Positions 8,101 to 17,500 of a stretch of 64,000 nucleotides of DNA are shown piece after piece. The notes beneath the pieces are model-generated. The model did no database searches, had not been told where the DNA came from, and saw only the letters and a program-made list of their open reading frames with translations. Where the stretch lies: the NCBI GenBank assembly GCA_963803025.1, contig CAWDKZ010000013.1, positions 1 through 64,000 of the forward strand. The letters are read 5' to 3'. Position 1 is the stretch's first letter; each line of letters opens with the position of its first letter. The DNA is from Bog-793 sp963803025. GTDB lineage: Bacteria; Actinomycetota; Acidimicrobiia; Acidimicrobiales; Bog-793. A program made the position numbers and the translations under genes.

Positions 8101-9502
8101 GCCACAAATCGGGCCGACCGCGCTCCGGGGGATCCACGCGTGGCTTCTTCGTCAGGCTGACCGCGACCGAGCCGCCTGGGGACGCCTCCCCACGATGCGC
8201 TCGCGTCACGGCATACCGCCCGGGGTTCTCCCCGAACCGCTCGCGGCAACGATCCGAGCAGAACCGGTAGCTCCTCCCGCCGAACGACGCCTGCGCCGGG
8301 GCGTCGTCTCGGCGCACCTGCATGCCGCACACGGGGTCGATCGCATAGCCGTAGCCGCCACCGAAGCGCGCCCTGTTTCGGGCCAACCACCACACCGCCG
8401 CGGCGATGACAAGGAAGACGATGTCGAGATAGGTGGTGTAGTTCCAGGCGAACTGGGCGGACGTCACGTGGATCGCCCGCCTGGTCGGGAACGCGCCGAA
8501 CAGCGCGAAGACCCCCTCGGTCACGAGCCCGGCGATTGCCATCACGACGTAGAGCAGGTCGACCAGACGCAAGGTCAGCTTCGGTCCGTAGAGCTTGCGG
8601 TAGATGAGGATCAGTGGCATCGCGATGAGGTCGGCGAAGATGAAGGCGATCACGCCGCCGAAACTGATCCCGCCGGACCAGAGGGCCGCGGCGAGGGGCA
8701 CGTTGCCGATCGAGCACACGAAACTCGCCACTGCGATGAACGGCCCGACGAGGACGTTCTCGAGGATGGTCCAGATGCCGTGCCCGTGGACGAACAGCGC
8801 GTTCCACGCGACCGTGGGGACGAGGACCGCGAGGAACCCGGCGGCGGTGTAGCCGACAACCAGTTCGCGGCGCAGCATCGTGACGTCGGCGACGGCGTAA
8901 CTCGCGGCGTCGGACAAGGCCGCCGGGGAGCGCAGTTTCGACGACCAGGGGATCCCGTCGAGTTCGTCCTGGCGCGCCACGGGCACGCCGGACCTCGCCG
9001 CGTCGTCACGGGCGCTCGCGCCCTGTCTGCTGACGCGGTGTCGCGCGGCCTCGATGAGTGGCTGGCCGAGGATGAAGCCTCCGCCGAGCGCGACGAGGGC
9101 GATCATGAGCGGGCCACCGATGAACTCCGCGGCTAGGAATTGCCAGCCCAGCAGCACGAGCATGACGATGCCGAGCTCGATGACGAGGTTCGTCGAGGCG
9201 ACCATGAACACGGTCGCGGCGATGAAGTCCGCCCCCTTGGCGAAGAGCGACTTCGCCATGGCCGAAGCGGCGTACGAACAGCTCGACGAGACCATGCCGT
9301 AGCCGGCGGCGCGGCCGACGGCCGCCGGCCGGTGATTGCCGAGCTTGGTCTGCATCCGGTCCTTCGACACGAAGGCCTGGACCAGGCCCGAGAGCGAGAA
9401 GCCGAGCACGAGGGCCCAGAGGGTCTCCCAGAACATGTACAAGCCCTCTCGCAAGCTGCGACCGATGTCGACCAGCGCCGAGACGACCGCCAGTTCGGTC
9501 AC
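8090..9502 (-). CDS. UPF0718/ArsP-type permease with C-terminal YHS metal-binding domain
   Basis: A 470-residue polytopic membrane protein. Two halves each carry several helices, with the family's conserved SSSCSYAASAMAKSLFAKGA segment in the first and CSIGNVPLAAALWSGGISFG in the second. A soluble loop (about 170-215) separates them. After the last helix, residues ~385-430 form a YHS domain (DPVCGMQV, then FCSDRCRERF), a small Cys-containing metal-binding unit, followed by a disordered tail. The ATG overlaps the csoR stop by four bases. Because CsoR with Cu(I)-type ligands controls it, copper or a similar thiophilic metal is the likely substrate or signal; transport has not been shown for this fusion. 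Confidence 0.88.
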   Translation of the reverse strand: MTELAVVSALVDIGRSLREGLYMFWETLWALVLGFSLSGLVQAFVSKDRMQTKLGNHRPAAVGRAAGYGMVSSSCSYAASAMAKSLFAKGADFIAATVFMVASTNLVIELGIVMLVLLGWQFLAAEFIGGPLMIALVALGGGFILGQPLIEAARHRVSRQGASARDDAARSGVPVARQDELDGIPWSSKLRSPAALSDAASYAVADVTMLRRELVVGYTAAGFLAVLVPTVAWNALFVHGHGIWTILENVLVGPFIAVASFVCSIGNVPLAAALWSGGISFGGVIAFIFADLIAMPLILIYRKLYGPKLTLRLVDLLYVVMAIAGLVTEGVFALFGAFPTRRAIHVTSAQFAWNYTTYLDIVFLVIAAAVWWLARNRARFGGGYGYAIDPVCGMQVRRDDAPAQASFGGRSYRFCSDRCRERFGENPGRYAVTRAHRGEASPGGSVAVSLTKKPRVDPPERGRPDLWHGR

Positions 9503-9804
9503 GCCCGGACGAGTCGGGCGATCGCCGCCGAGGCTTCGTCGATCTTCTCCTCGGCCTCAGCCCCGCCTCCGGCCACGGCGCGCGCGACGCAGTGCGACAG
9601 GTGCTCGTCGAGCAGCGCCAGTGCGACGGCCTGGAGGGCGCGTGTCGTCGCGGAAATCTGATCGAGGACGTCGATGCAGTAGCGGTTCCCGGCGACCATG
9701 CCCTGCAGCCCGCGGATCTGGCCCTCGATCCGCCGCAGTCGCCTCTGGATGGCTGCCTTCTCAGCGACATAGCCCGGCATGGTGCTGTCGGTGCCGTGCT
9801 CCAT
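9499..9804 (-). CDS. csoR: CsoR-type copper-sensing repressor
   Basis: DUF156/CsoR family, about 101 residues, all helical. The Cys-His-Cys copper ligands are present: Cys in NRYCIDVL, then His and Cys in LLDEHLSHC. The RRIEGQIRGLQGMV helix is the family signature. I chose the ATG at 9804 because the longer frame would begin at a GTG inside the operator; an ATG eight codons later is also possible. Cu(I) binding normally releases the repressor from DNA. Its operator lies 14 bases upstream and the permease gene is coupled downstream, giving a self-contained metal-response unit. Confidence 0.9.
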   Translation of the reverse strand: MEHGTDSTMPGYVAEKAAIQRRLRRIEGQIRGLQGMVAGNRYCIDVLDQISATTRALQAVALALLDEHLSHCVARAVAGGGAEAEEKIDEASAAIARLVRA

Positions 9805-9817
9805 ATGCCGGGAGCAT

Positions 9818-9834
9818 ATACCCACAGGGGGTAT
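9818..9834 (-). promoter_or_regulatory. CsoR operator
   Basis: Perfect inverted repeat ATACCC-N5-GGGTAT with a G-rich centre, the classic CsoR/RcnR-family operator form (A/T-rich ends flanking G tracts). It sits just upstream of the csoR ATG, where bound protein would block transcription of csoR and the permease. Confidence 0.8.
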
Positions 9835-10125
9835 CTATCGTCTGCAAGACCAGCGTTGCGGTGCGAACGACCGACTCGGCCTGGTGCTCTCGCGTTGCGA
9901 TCCTGGCCGCGTCGGCCAGGCTGCCGCGCCGGCTCCGACGCTCGACGCGAAGGTCATGCCACCGGCGGCACTACCGGGAGTCACCGGGCAGGCGTGCTGA
10001 GCAGCGCGTCCTCGCCGTCGGGCCGCCGGCAGTTCCGCGCTCGCGCGGTCCTGCGCTCCTCGCGCGGCACCGAGTGAACCGGAAGCCACCCCGCCGGGGC
10101 GTTGCCGCGCTGGGACGCGCGACCC
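9835..10125. other. Intergenic region upstream of csoR
   Basis: About 290 bases between the end of the methyltransferase gene and the CsoR operator. I see no gene or further regulatory site. Confidence 0.55.
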
Positions 10126-10731
10126 TCAGCGCCGCCGGCCCCGCACGAGGACGTCGATCGCCACCGCTTCGCCGTCTGCGGTGCTGACGACACGCTGCAC
10201 GCGCTCGGCCCGCTCGATCTCGAGAATCCCTCCGAGGTCTTCCGTCAGGTCCTCCGGTCCGTACAGCACGGCGGGGTCCTGTGGACCGCCGTGGCCCTCG
10301 GCGAGGTTCGACGCGTCGTGCCCGACCACGAGCATCGTCCCACCGGTCACGAGCGAACCGGCCACGCGCGTGAGGACCTCGCGGCGAAGATCCGACGGCA
10401 GGTGCAGATACATCACGACGACGAGGTCGTAGCTTCCCGGCGGCTCCCACGTGGTGAGATCGCCCTCCACGTACTCGACGGTCACCCCGCGGGCCTGCGC
10501 CGAGCGGCGGGCCTTCTCCAGGCCGACGGGTGAGAAGTCCACGCCGACGACGTGCCACCCCCGTTCGGCGAGCCAGACGGCGTTGCGGCCCTCGCCGCAC
10601 GCGACGTCGAGGGCACTGCCCGGCCTGAGCCCGTTGACCTGCTCCACGAGGAAGCGGTTCGGGCCGGCGCCCCACACCAGCCCGCTCACCCGGTATCGGT
10701 CGTCCCACGACCGGCTGTTCATCACGGTCAT
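10126..10731 (-). CDS. Class I SAM-dependent methyltransferase
   Basis: A 201-residue Rossmann-fold methyltransferase close to the TehB/UbiE-like group. Motif I reads DVACGEGRNAVWLAERG, motif II VVGVDFSPVGLEKAR, then EGDLTTWEPPGSYDLVVVMYLHLP. The start is an ATG with GGAG about seven bases upstream; a second ATG three codons in is possible. TehB-like enzymes act on tellurite or thiol compounds, but the substrate cannot be told from the sequence. It stands alone between csoR and acyP. Confidence 0.88.
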   Translation of the reverse strand: MTVMNSRSWDDRYRVSGLVWGAGPNRFLVEQVNGLRPGSALDVACGEGRNAVWLAERGWHVVGVDFSPVGLEKARRSAQARGVTVEYVEGDLTTWEPPGSYDLVVVMYLHLPSDLRREVLTRVAGSLVTGGTMLVVGHDASNLAEGHGGPQDPAVLYGPEDLTEDLGGILEIERAERVQRVVSTADGEAVAIDVLVRGRRR

Positions 10732-10921
10732 CGCGCTTCTCCGAGGCTTGGAAGGCTGGGCGACTCAGATTACCGGCGCAGCGCAGCACCCGACTCGTCG
10801 ACGTCACAGTCTCGCCACGACGAACCGGGGCGACACGGAGCGCGGGTCTTCTCGCGCGACGGGACGATCGGCGAGACTTCCTCATGCCCGCACCGCACGA
10901 CCGACGGAGAGTGCTGATCCG

Positions 10922-11209
10922 ATGAGCACGAGTGACGACCCCGGCGTCCGCGCCCACGTCGTCGTGCACGGACGCGTCCAGAACGTCTTCTTCCGGGCTT
11001 CGTGTCGCGAGGAAGCGACCCGCCTCGGCGTGCGCGGCTTCGTCTCGAACCTGCGCGACGGCCGCGTCGAGGCCGTGTTCGAAGGCGGCGCGCACGCCGT
11101 GCACGCCATGGTCGATTGGTGCGGACACGGTCCGCCCGGTGCAGCGGTGGAATCCGTCGAGACGACCTTCGAGGAGCCCGTGGGTGAGGTGGGGTTCCGT
11201 GTCCGCTGA
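10922..11209 (+). CDS. acyP: Acylphosphatase
   Basis: A 95-residue enzyme hydrolysing carboxyl-phosphate bonds. The phosphate loop and catalytic Arg are in GRVQNVFFRAS and the catalytic Asn in GFVSNLRDGRVEAV. The loop normally reads GRVQGV; here Gly is Asn, an uncommon change next to the catalytic Arg. The start is the ATG at 10922; the longer upstream frame has no homology. Confidence 0.93.
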   Translation: MSTSDDPGVRAHVVVHGRVQNVFFRASCREEATRLGVRGFVSNLRDGRVEAVFEGGAHAVHAMVDWCGHGPPGAAVESVETTFEEPVGEVGFRVR

Positions 11210-11493
11210 CCGCCAGAGCCCCCGACGCAGGCGCCGCGACACCGCAGCGCGTCAGACCACGCGGAACGGTCCGGTGCCGCGACTCGGGTCGAAGGCCCGC
11301 CGGCGCACCACCTCAGCGTTCCCCGTCGACCTGGACCAGGCGCGACAGGGGATCTGAGGCAGCTGAGACTGGCGGGTTCGGCGCAATGCGACAGGACAGG
11401 GCTCGCGTTCTACTCAGCCGTGTTGCGCGACATAGGGCCATTTTGGGGCGAAAGGCACTTTAGCCGGGACACGGGCGTTGCAAGGATGACGCC

Positions 11494-12474
11494 GTGCAAT
11501 CTGCCATCCGAGTTGACGGGCTCGTCAAGCACTTTGGGGACGTCCACGCGGTCGACGGCGTCGGCTTCGAGGTCGCCCCGGGCACCGTGTTCGGCCTGCT
11601 CGGGCCCAATGGCTCGGGCAAGACCACCATCGTGCGGATCCTGTCGACGATCCTGCATCCCGATGCCGGCCGCGCCGAGGTGCTCGGGCGCGACGTGGTC
11701 CGCCATGCCGACGAGGTGCGTTACCTGATCGGGCTCGCGGGGCAGTTCGCCGCGATCGACCCCAACCTCACCGGGGCGGAGAACCTGCGACTCACGGGCC
11801 GGCTCGCCCAACTGCCAGGCAGCGTCGCGCGCGCACGCGCCTACGAGCTGCTCGATCGTTTCCAGCTGCGGGACGCCGCGGACCGCACCGCCCGCACCTA
11901 CTCGGGAGGCATGCGGCGACGCCTCGACGTGGCGGCGGCGCTCGTGCAGCGGCCCGCGGTCGTCTTCCTCGACGAGCCGACCACCGGCCTCGACCTCCAC
12001 AGCCGCAACGAACTGTGGGGCATGATCCGAGAGCTCGTGGCGGACGGGGCCACGGTGCTGCTCACGACCCAGTACCTCGAAGAGGCCGACCGCCTCGCCG
12101 ATCGGGTCGCCGTCATGAGCGAGGGCCGCGTCATCGCCTTCGACACGCCGGCGTCCCTGAAGGCGCAGCTCGGGAACACGGTGCTCGAGATCAGCCTGAG
12201 AAACGAGACCGAGGCGCTCCGGGCCGCGCAACTGCTCGCCGAGGCGACGGGATTCATGGCGGATCGGGAGGGGACCGTGCTGCGTATCAGCTCGGCGGAC
12301 GGGACCCGCGTGCTTCTCGAGACGGTGCGCGCGCTCAACGAGAACGGCCTCGCGCCGACGACGCTGACGGTGCGGGAGCCGAGTCTCGACGACGTGTTCC
12401 TCTCGCTCACCGGGAGAAGGACGAGCACGGCCGGGGCCAGCGGTGAGGTGTCGACCGACCGGGGCCGGCGATGA
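11494..12474 (+). CDS. ABC transporter ATP-binding protein, DrrA type
   Basis: ATPase of an export ABC transporter in the daunorubicin-resistance (DrrA) subfamily, 326 residues. Walker A GPNGSGKTT, signature YSGGMRRRLD, Walker B VVFLDEPTTGLD and switch His region TTQYLEEAD are all intact. The C-terminal extension (about 215-310, ending REPSLDDVFLSLTGR) is the DrrA-type domain. The start is GTG with AAGGA upstream. It overlaps the permease gene by four bases (ATGA). Substrate unknown. Confidence 0.92.
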   Translation: MQSAIRVDGLVKHFGDVHAVDGVGFEVAPGTVFGLLGPNGSGKTTIVRILSTILHPDAGRAEVLGRDVVRHADEVRYLIGLAGQFAAIDPNLTGAENLRLTGRLAQLPGSVARARAYELLDRFQLRDAADRTARTYSGGMRRRLDVAAALVQRPAVVFLDEPTTGLDLHSRNELWGMIRELVADGATVLLTTQYLEEADRLADRVAVMSEGRVIAFDTPASLKAQLGNTVLEISLRNETEALRAAQLLAEATGFMADREGTVLRISSADGTRVLLETVRALNENGLAPTTLTVREPSLDDVFLSLTGRRTSTAGASGEVSTDRGRR

Positions 12475-13292
12475 GCCTCGCCACCACGACGCTCGATTTT
12501 CCGATCGTGCGCCACCCCTACCGGCTGCTCCGGCCCTTCCGCGACTCCCTCTCGGCGGGCAGCCGCAACCTGATCGCCTACTGGAGAGTCCCCTCGCTGC
12601 TCATCTTCTCCACGATCCAGCCGGTCATCTTCGTGCTCATGTTCCGCTACGTGTTCGGCGGCGTCGTCGGGTTGGCCGGTCTCATCCCCTATCCCTACGT
12701 GGACTACCTGATGCCCGGCATCTTCGTGCAGACGACGGTGTTCGGCGCCATCGGGACGTCGATCGGACTCGCCACGGATTTGCAGAGCGGACTGCTCGAG
12801 CGCTTCCGCTCGCTCCCGATGTCGCGCTCGGCGGTTCTCGGGGGTCGGACCCTCGCCGACCTCGTGCGGAACGTCTTCGTCGCCGCCCTCATGGTGGGAG
12901 TGGGCTTCGCCGTCGGATTCCGGATCCGCGCCGGCGTGCCCGGCCTCATCGCCGCGATGCTCGTCGTGCTCTTGTTCGGCTACGCGCTGTCCTGGGTGTT
13001 CGCGACGGTCGGACTCATGACCGGCGATCCCGAGACCGCCCAGGCGGCAGCGTTCCCGGTCATGGCCCCGCTCGTGTTCGCATCCTCGGCCTTCGTCCCG
13101 GTGACCGCGATGCCCGGTTGGCTCCAGGCGTTCGCCGCCCACCAGCCGGTGTCGGTCACCGTGGCGGCGGTTCGAGCGCTCTGTGTCGGCGGGTCAACGG
13201 CGACCAGCGTGCTGGAGGCGCTCGCCTGGAGCGTCGGCATCCTCGTGGTCTTCGGCCCGCTTGCGGTGCACCGCTATCGGCGCGCGACCTGA
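12471..13292 (+). CDS. ABC-2 type permease, DrrB type
   Basis: Membrane partner of the preceding ATPase, 273 residues with six hydrophobic segments. The conserved segment ERFRSLPMSRSAVLGGRTLADLVRN is the coupling-helix region typical of DrrB/NodJ-like permeases. It is translationally coupled to the ATPase gene. Together they form a complete exporter, probably for a hydrophobic compound or lipid; the substrate is not inferable. Confidence 0.92.
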   Translation: MSLATTTLDFPIVRHPYRLLRPFRDSLSAGSRNLIAYWRVPSLLIFSTIQPVIFVLMFRYVFGGVVGLAGLIPYPYVDYLMPGIFVQTTVFGAIGTSIGLATDLQSGLLERFRSLPMSRSAVLGGRTLADLVRNVFVAALMVGVGFAVGFRIRAGVPGLIAAMLVVLLFGYALSWVFATVGLMTGDPETAQAAAFPVMAPLVFASSAFVPVTAMPGWLQAFAAHQPVSVTVAAVRALCVGGSTATSVLEALAWSVGILVVFGPLAVHRYRRAT

Positions 13293-13522
13293 CGGGAGCG
13301 ACCCGCCGGACCACGATCGGAGAATGCCTGCGGCTCGTGCCGCGCAGAGACGAGATGGTCGGAACGGCGCTTCGCAGGCGGAGCCGTGCGAGTCAGGGAA
13401 GTCCGCTGCCGGTGCGGGCCCAGGACGGATGGGCGCGCGATCTCCGTCCCCGTCTCGGTGCGAACTCCCCGATGGTCACGCCCGTGCGAGAAGCGGGCGA
13501 ACGCATCCCGGGATCGTCCGGC

Positions 13523-14533
13523 TCACCAGGGCCCGTAGTCGCTCATGTTGGCGGCGCGCAGCGCGCCGACGTAGCCGGCTCGCTCGTAGTCCGCCCCGTC
13601 GGCTTCGGCCGGCACGGCGAGCCGCCCGCGCAGCGCGTCGACGGTCGCGAAGCCCTTGCGCTCCATCCAGTCGGCGAGGCCGTCGACGAGCACGGTCGCG
13701 TACTCGGGACCGTGCCGCAGCAGCGCCGAGGCCGTCATGACGACGTCGGCCCCGGCGAGCAGGAACTTGCTCACGTCGGCCGGCGTCTCGACGCCTGTCG
13801 TCGCCGCCAGGGCGGCGTGCACGCGTCGGTAGAGCAGGGCGATCCAGGTACGCGGCAGGCGGGCTTCGCCCGGGTGGGAAAGGCCGACCTGGGGCACGAC
13901 AGCGAGGGCGTCCGGGTCGATGTCGGGTTGCAGGAAGCGGTTGAACAGCACGAGCGCGTCCGCCCCCGCCTCGTCGAGGCGCAGTGCCATCTCGCCGGTC
14001 GAGCTGAAATGGGGGCCCAGCTTGACCGCGACCGGCACGCTGACCGCGGCCTTGACGCTTGCGAGCACCTCGACGTGCCGGTTCTCGACCTCACGCCCGG
14101 TTATGCGCGTGCTGCCCGGCACGTAGTAGATGTTCAGCTCGATCGCCGCCGCCCCCGCGTCCTGCAGACGGCGGGCGTACTCGACCCAACCGCCGGAGGT
14201 CACGCCGTTGAGGCTCCCCAGCACCGGGATCTCGACGGCGGCGGCGGCCCGCTCGAGCACGCTGAGGTAGTGACGCGGCCCGGGCTCGTCCTCGGACGAG
14301 ACCGGGAAGTACGAGAGCGACTCGGCAAAACTGTTCGCGCCGGCGTCGACGAGTCGGGCGTTCTCGGCTGCCTCCCGGCGCACCTGCTCCTCGAACAGCG
14401 AGTAGAGCACGACGGCGCCGACCCCGGCGTCGGCGAGGCGCCGCACGCCGTCCACCGTCCAGGAGAGCGGCGAGGCGGACGCGACGAGCGGGTTGCGCAG
14501 TTCCAGCCCCATGTACCGCGTCGAGAGGTCCAT
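13523..14533 (-). CDS. Dihydroorotate dehydrogenase-like protein
   Basis: A 336-residue FMN-dependent TIM-barrel protein of the group often found beside pyruvate:ferredoxin oxidoreductase and annotated as DHOD-like. Barrel landmarks: NPLVASASPLSWTV, LGSLNGVTSGGWVEYAR, AIELNIYY, VPVAVKLGPHFS, and TTGVETPADVSKFLLAGADVVM. Its ATG overlaps the stop of the pyruvate oxidoreductase gene by one base. The position suggests a redox role with that enzyme rather than pyrimidine synthesis (inference). Confidence 0.88.
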   Translation of the reverse strand: MDLSTRYMGLELRNPLVASASPLSWTVDGVRRLADAGVGAVVLYSLFEEQVRREAAENARLVDAGANSFAESLSYFPVSSEDEPGPRHYLSVLERAAAAVEIPVLGSLNGVTSGGWVEYARRLQDAGAAAIELNIYYVPGSTRITGREVENRHVEVLASVKAAVSVPVAVKLGPHFSSTGEMALRLDEAGADALVLFNRFLQPDIDPDALAVVPQVGLSHPGEARLPRTWIALLYRRVHAALAATTGVETPADVSKFLLAGADVVMTASALLRHGPEYATVLVDGLADWMERKGFATVDALRGRLAVPAEADGADYERAGYVGALRAANMSDYGPW

Positions 14534-17500
14534 CAGCGCTCCTTGCGGGCGTCAGCGGCGAAGTGCTCGGCGCCGTGGGTCGCCATCTCCTCGTAGACGT
14601 CCCACTGCCGGGACACCGCCTGCTCACCGAGGGCGTGGAGCCGTTCGGCTTCGGCGGGATCGGTGCTCATGAGCGAGCGATAGCGCAACTCCCGGTTCGT
14701 GTACTCGGCGAGCGGGATGCGGGGCCTCGGCGAGTCGAGCAGGAACGGGTTGCCGCCCGCGGCGCGCACCACCGGGTCGTAGCGGACGAGCGGCCAGTAG
14801 CCGCTCGCCACGGCCCGGTACTGCTGGTCGAGCCCGTCGCGCATCACGATGCCGTGCGCGATGCAGTGGCAGTAGGCGAGCACGAGCGAGGGGCCGTCGT
14901 AGGCCTCGGCCTCGCGGAACGCCGTCAGCGTCTGCTGCGGGTCGGCGCCCATCGCGACACGCGCGACGTAGACGCTGCCGTAGGACATCGCCTGCAGCGC
15001 GAGGTCCTTCTTCGTCACCGTCTTGCCGGACGTCGCGAACTTCGCGACGGCGCCGAGCGGCGTCGACTTGGACATCTGGCCGCCGGTGTTGGAGTACACC
15101 TCGGTGTCGAGCACGAGCACGTTGACGTTTCGCCCGCTCGCGAGCACGTGGTCGAGCCCGCCGGACCCGATGTCGTAGGCCCAGCCGTCGCCGCCGACGA
15201 TCCAGATGCTGCGCCGGACGAGGTAGTCGACGACGCTGCGCAGGTCGTCGGCGGCGGTCCCGTCGACGCCGTTGAGCCGCCGTTTCAGCTCGGCCACCCG
15301 CTCGCGCTGGGCGCGCAGTTCCGACTCGCGCAGCTGGGTCGCGGCGAGGATCTCGTCGACGAGCTCCGGCCCGAGGGCGTCGCGCAGTTCGCCGAGACGC
15401 CGGCGGGCCAGTGCGACGTGGCCGTCGGTGGCGATGCGGAAGCCGAGCCCGAACTCGGCGTTGTCCTCGAACAACGAGTTCGACCAGGCCGGCCCGCGGC
15501 CGTCGTTGTCGGTCGTCCACGGCGTCGTCGGCAGGTTGCCGCCGTAGATGGACGAGCAGCCGGTCGCGTTGGCCACCATCAGCCGATCGCCGAAGAGCTG
15601 CGAGAGCAGCTTCAGATACGGCGTCTCGCCACAGCCCTCGCAGGCGCCCGAGAACTCGAACAGCGGCTCGAGGAACTGGGTGCCGCGCACCGTGCCGAAG
15701 TCGACCCGGGACCGGTCGGTCGCGGGCAGGGTCTCGAAGAAGGCAATGTTGTCCCGTTCGGCGGCGACGAGCGGCTCCCGTTCGGTCAGGTTGATCGCCT
15801 TGCGGACCGGGTCGCCGGGCGTCTCGATCGGGCACGCCTCGACGCACAGGCCGCAGCCCGTGCAGTCTTCGACGTAGACCTGCAGCGTGTAACGGGTGTC
15901 GGGCAGGCCGACGGCGTCAAGCGGTGCCGAACGGAACCCCTCCGGCGCCCCCTTGAGGTGGGACCGGTCGTACTGGCGCGAACGGATCACGCTGTGCGGA
16001 CACACGAAGCTGCAGTTGCCGCACTGGATGCACGTCGTCGGCTCCCAACGGGCCACGAACTCCGCGATGTTCCGCTTCTCGTAGGCCGCGGTGCCGCTCG
16101 GATACGTGCCGTCCACCGGGAGCGCGCTCACCGGGAGGGCGTCTCCCCGGCCGGCCATCATCTCGGCCGTGACCGCGCGGACGAACTCGGGCACGTGGTC
16201 CGGCACGATTGGCGGCAGTTCGCGCGTCGCGCTCACCTTCCCCGGCACCTCGACTCGGTGCAGACCTTCGAGCGAGCGGTCGACGGCGGCCTGGTTGCGC
16301 TTGACCACCTCTTCGCCGCGCCGACCGTACGTCTTGACGATCGCCTTCTTGATCCGGTCGATCGCGATCTCGCGCGGCAGCACGCCCGAGATCGCGAAGA
16401 AGCACGTCTGCAGGACGATGTTCGTCCGCCCGGCCATGCCCACCTCGCGGGCGATCCGGCTGGCGTCGACCACGTAGAGGTCGATGTGCTTGGCGATCAT
16501 CTGCTCTTGGACCGGGCGCGAGAGCGCGTCCCAGATCTCTTCCGGCTGATGCGGACAGTTGAGGAGCAGTGTCGCGCCCGGTGCCGCCGGGCCGAGCACG
16601 TTCGCCCGCTCGAGCAGCCCGAAGTGGTGACAGCCGACGAAGCTCGCCTGGCCGACGAGGTAGGGCGCCCGGATCGGTTTCGGACCGAAGCGCAGGTGTG
16701 ACACCGTCTGCGAGCCGGACTTCTTCGAATCGTAGACGAAGTACCCCTGCGCGTTCAGACCCTCCTCGTCGCCGAGAATCTTGATTGTGTTCTTGTTGGC
16801 GCTGACCGTTCCGTCCGATCCGAGACCGAAGAAGATCGAACGAACCGTCTCGGCCGACTCGATGTCGAGCGACGCGTCGAAGGGCAGGCTCGTCCCGGAC
16901 ACGTCGTCGTTGATGCCGATGGTGAACTCGCGGCGCGGCCGGTCAGCGGCCAGCTCGGCGAACACACCGCTCACCATGCCCGGGGTGAACTCCTTCGAGG
17001 ACAGTCCGTAGCGGCCGCCGATCACCGCCGGCATCACCGCCGTCGCCCCGTCGGCGAACGATGCGCTGAGCGCGGCGACCGTGTCGAGGAAGAGCGGCTC
17101 GCCCATCGAGCCCGGCTCCTTCGTCCGGTCGAGGACGGCGACGCGCCGCACGGTCGGCGGCAGCACGGCGGCGAGCGCCCGAGCCGGGAACGGACGGAAC
17201 AGGCGCACTTGGACGACACCGACCCGTTCGCCGCGCGCGCTGAGTGCCGCGACCGTCTCCCGGGCCGTCTCCCCGCCCGAACCCATGATGACGAGCACAC
17301 GGTCAGCCTCAGGGTGCCCGGCGTAGTCAACGACGTGGTAGCGCCGGCCGGTGCGGTCGGCAAGACGCGCCATCGCCTCTTCGACGGCGTCCGGCACGCG
17401 GGCGTAGAAGGGGTTCACCGTCTCGCGCGCCTGGAAGTAGACGTCCGGGTTCTGGGCCGTGCCCCGGATGAACGGGCGTTCCGGCGAGAGCGCCCGGTCG

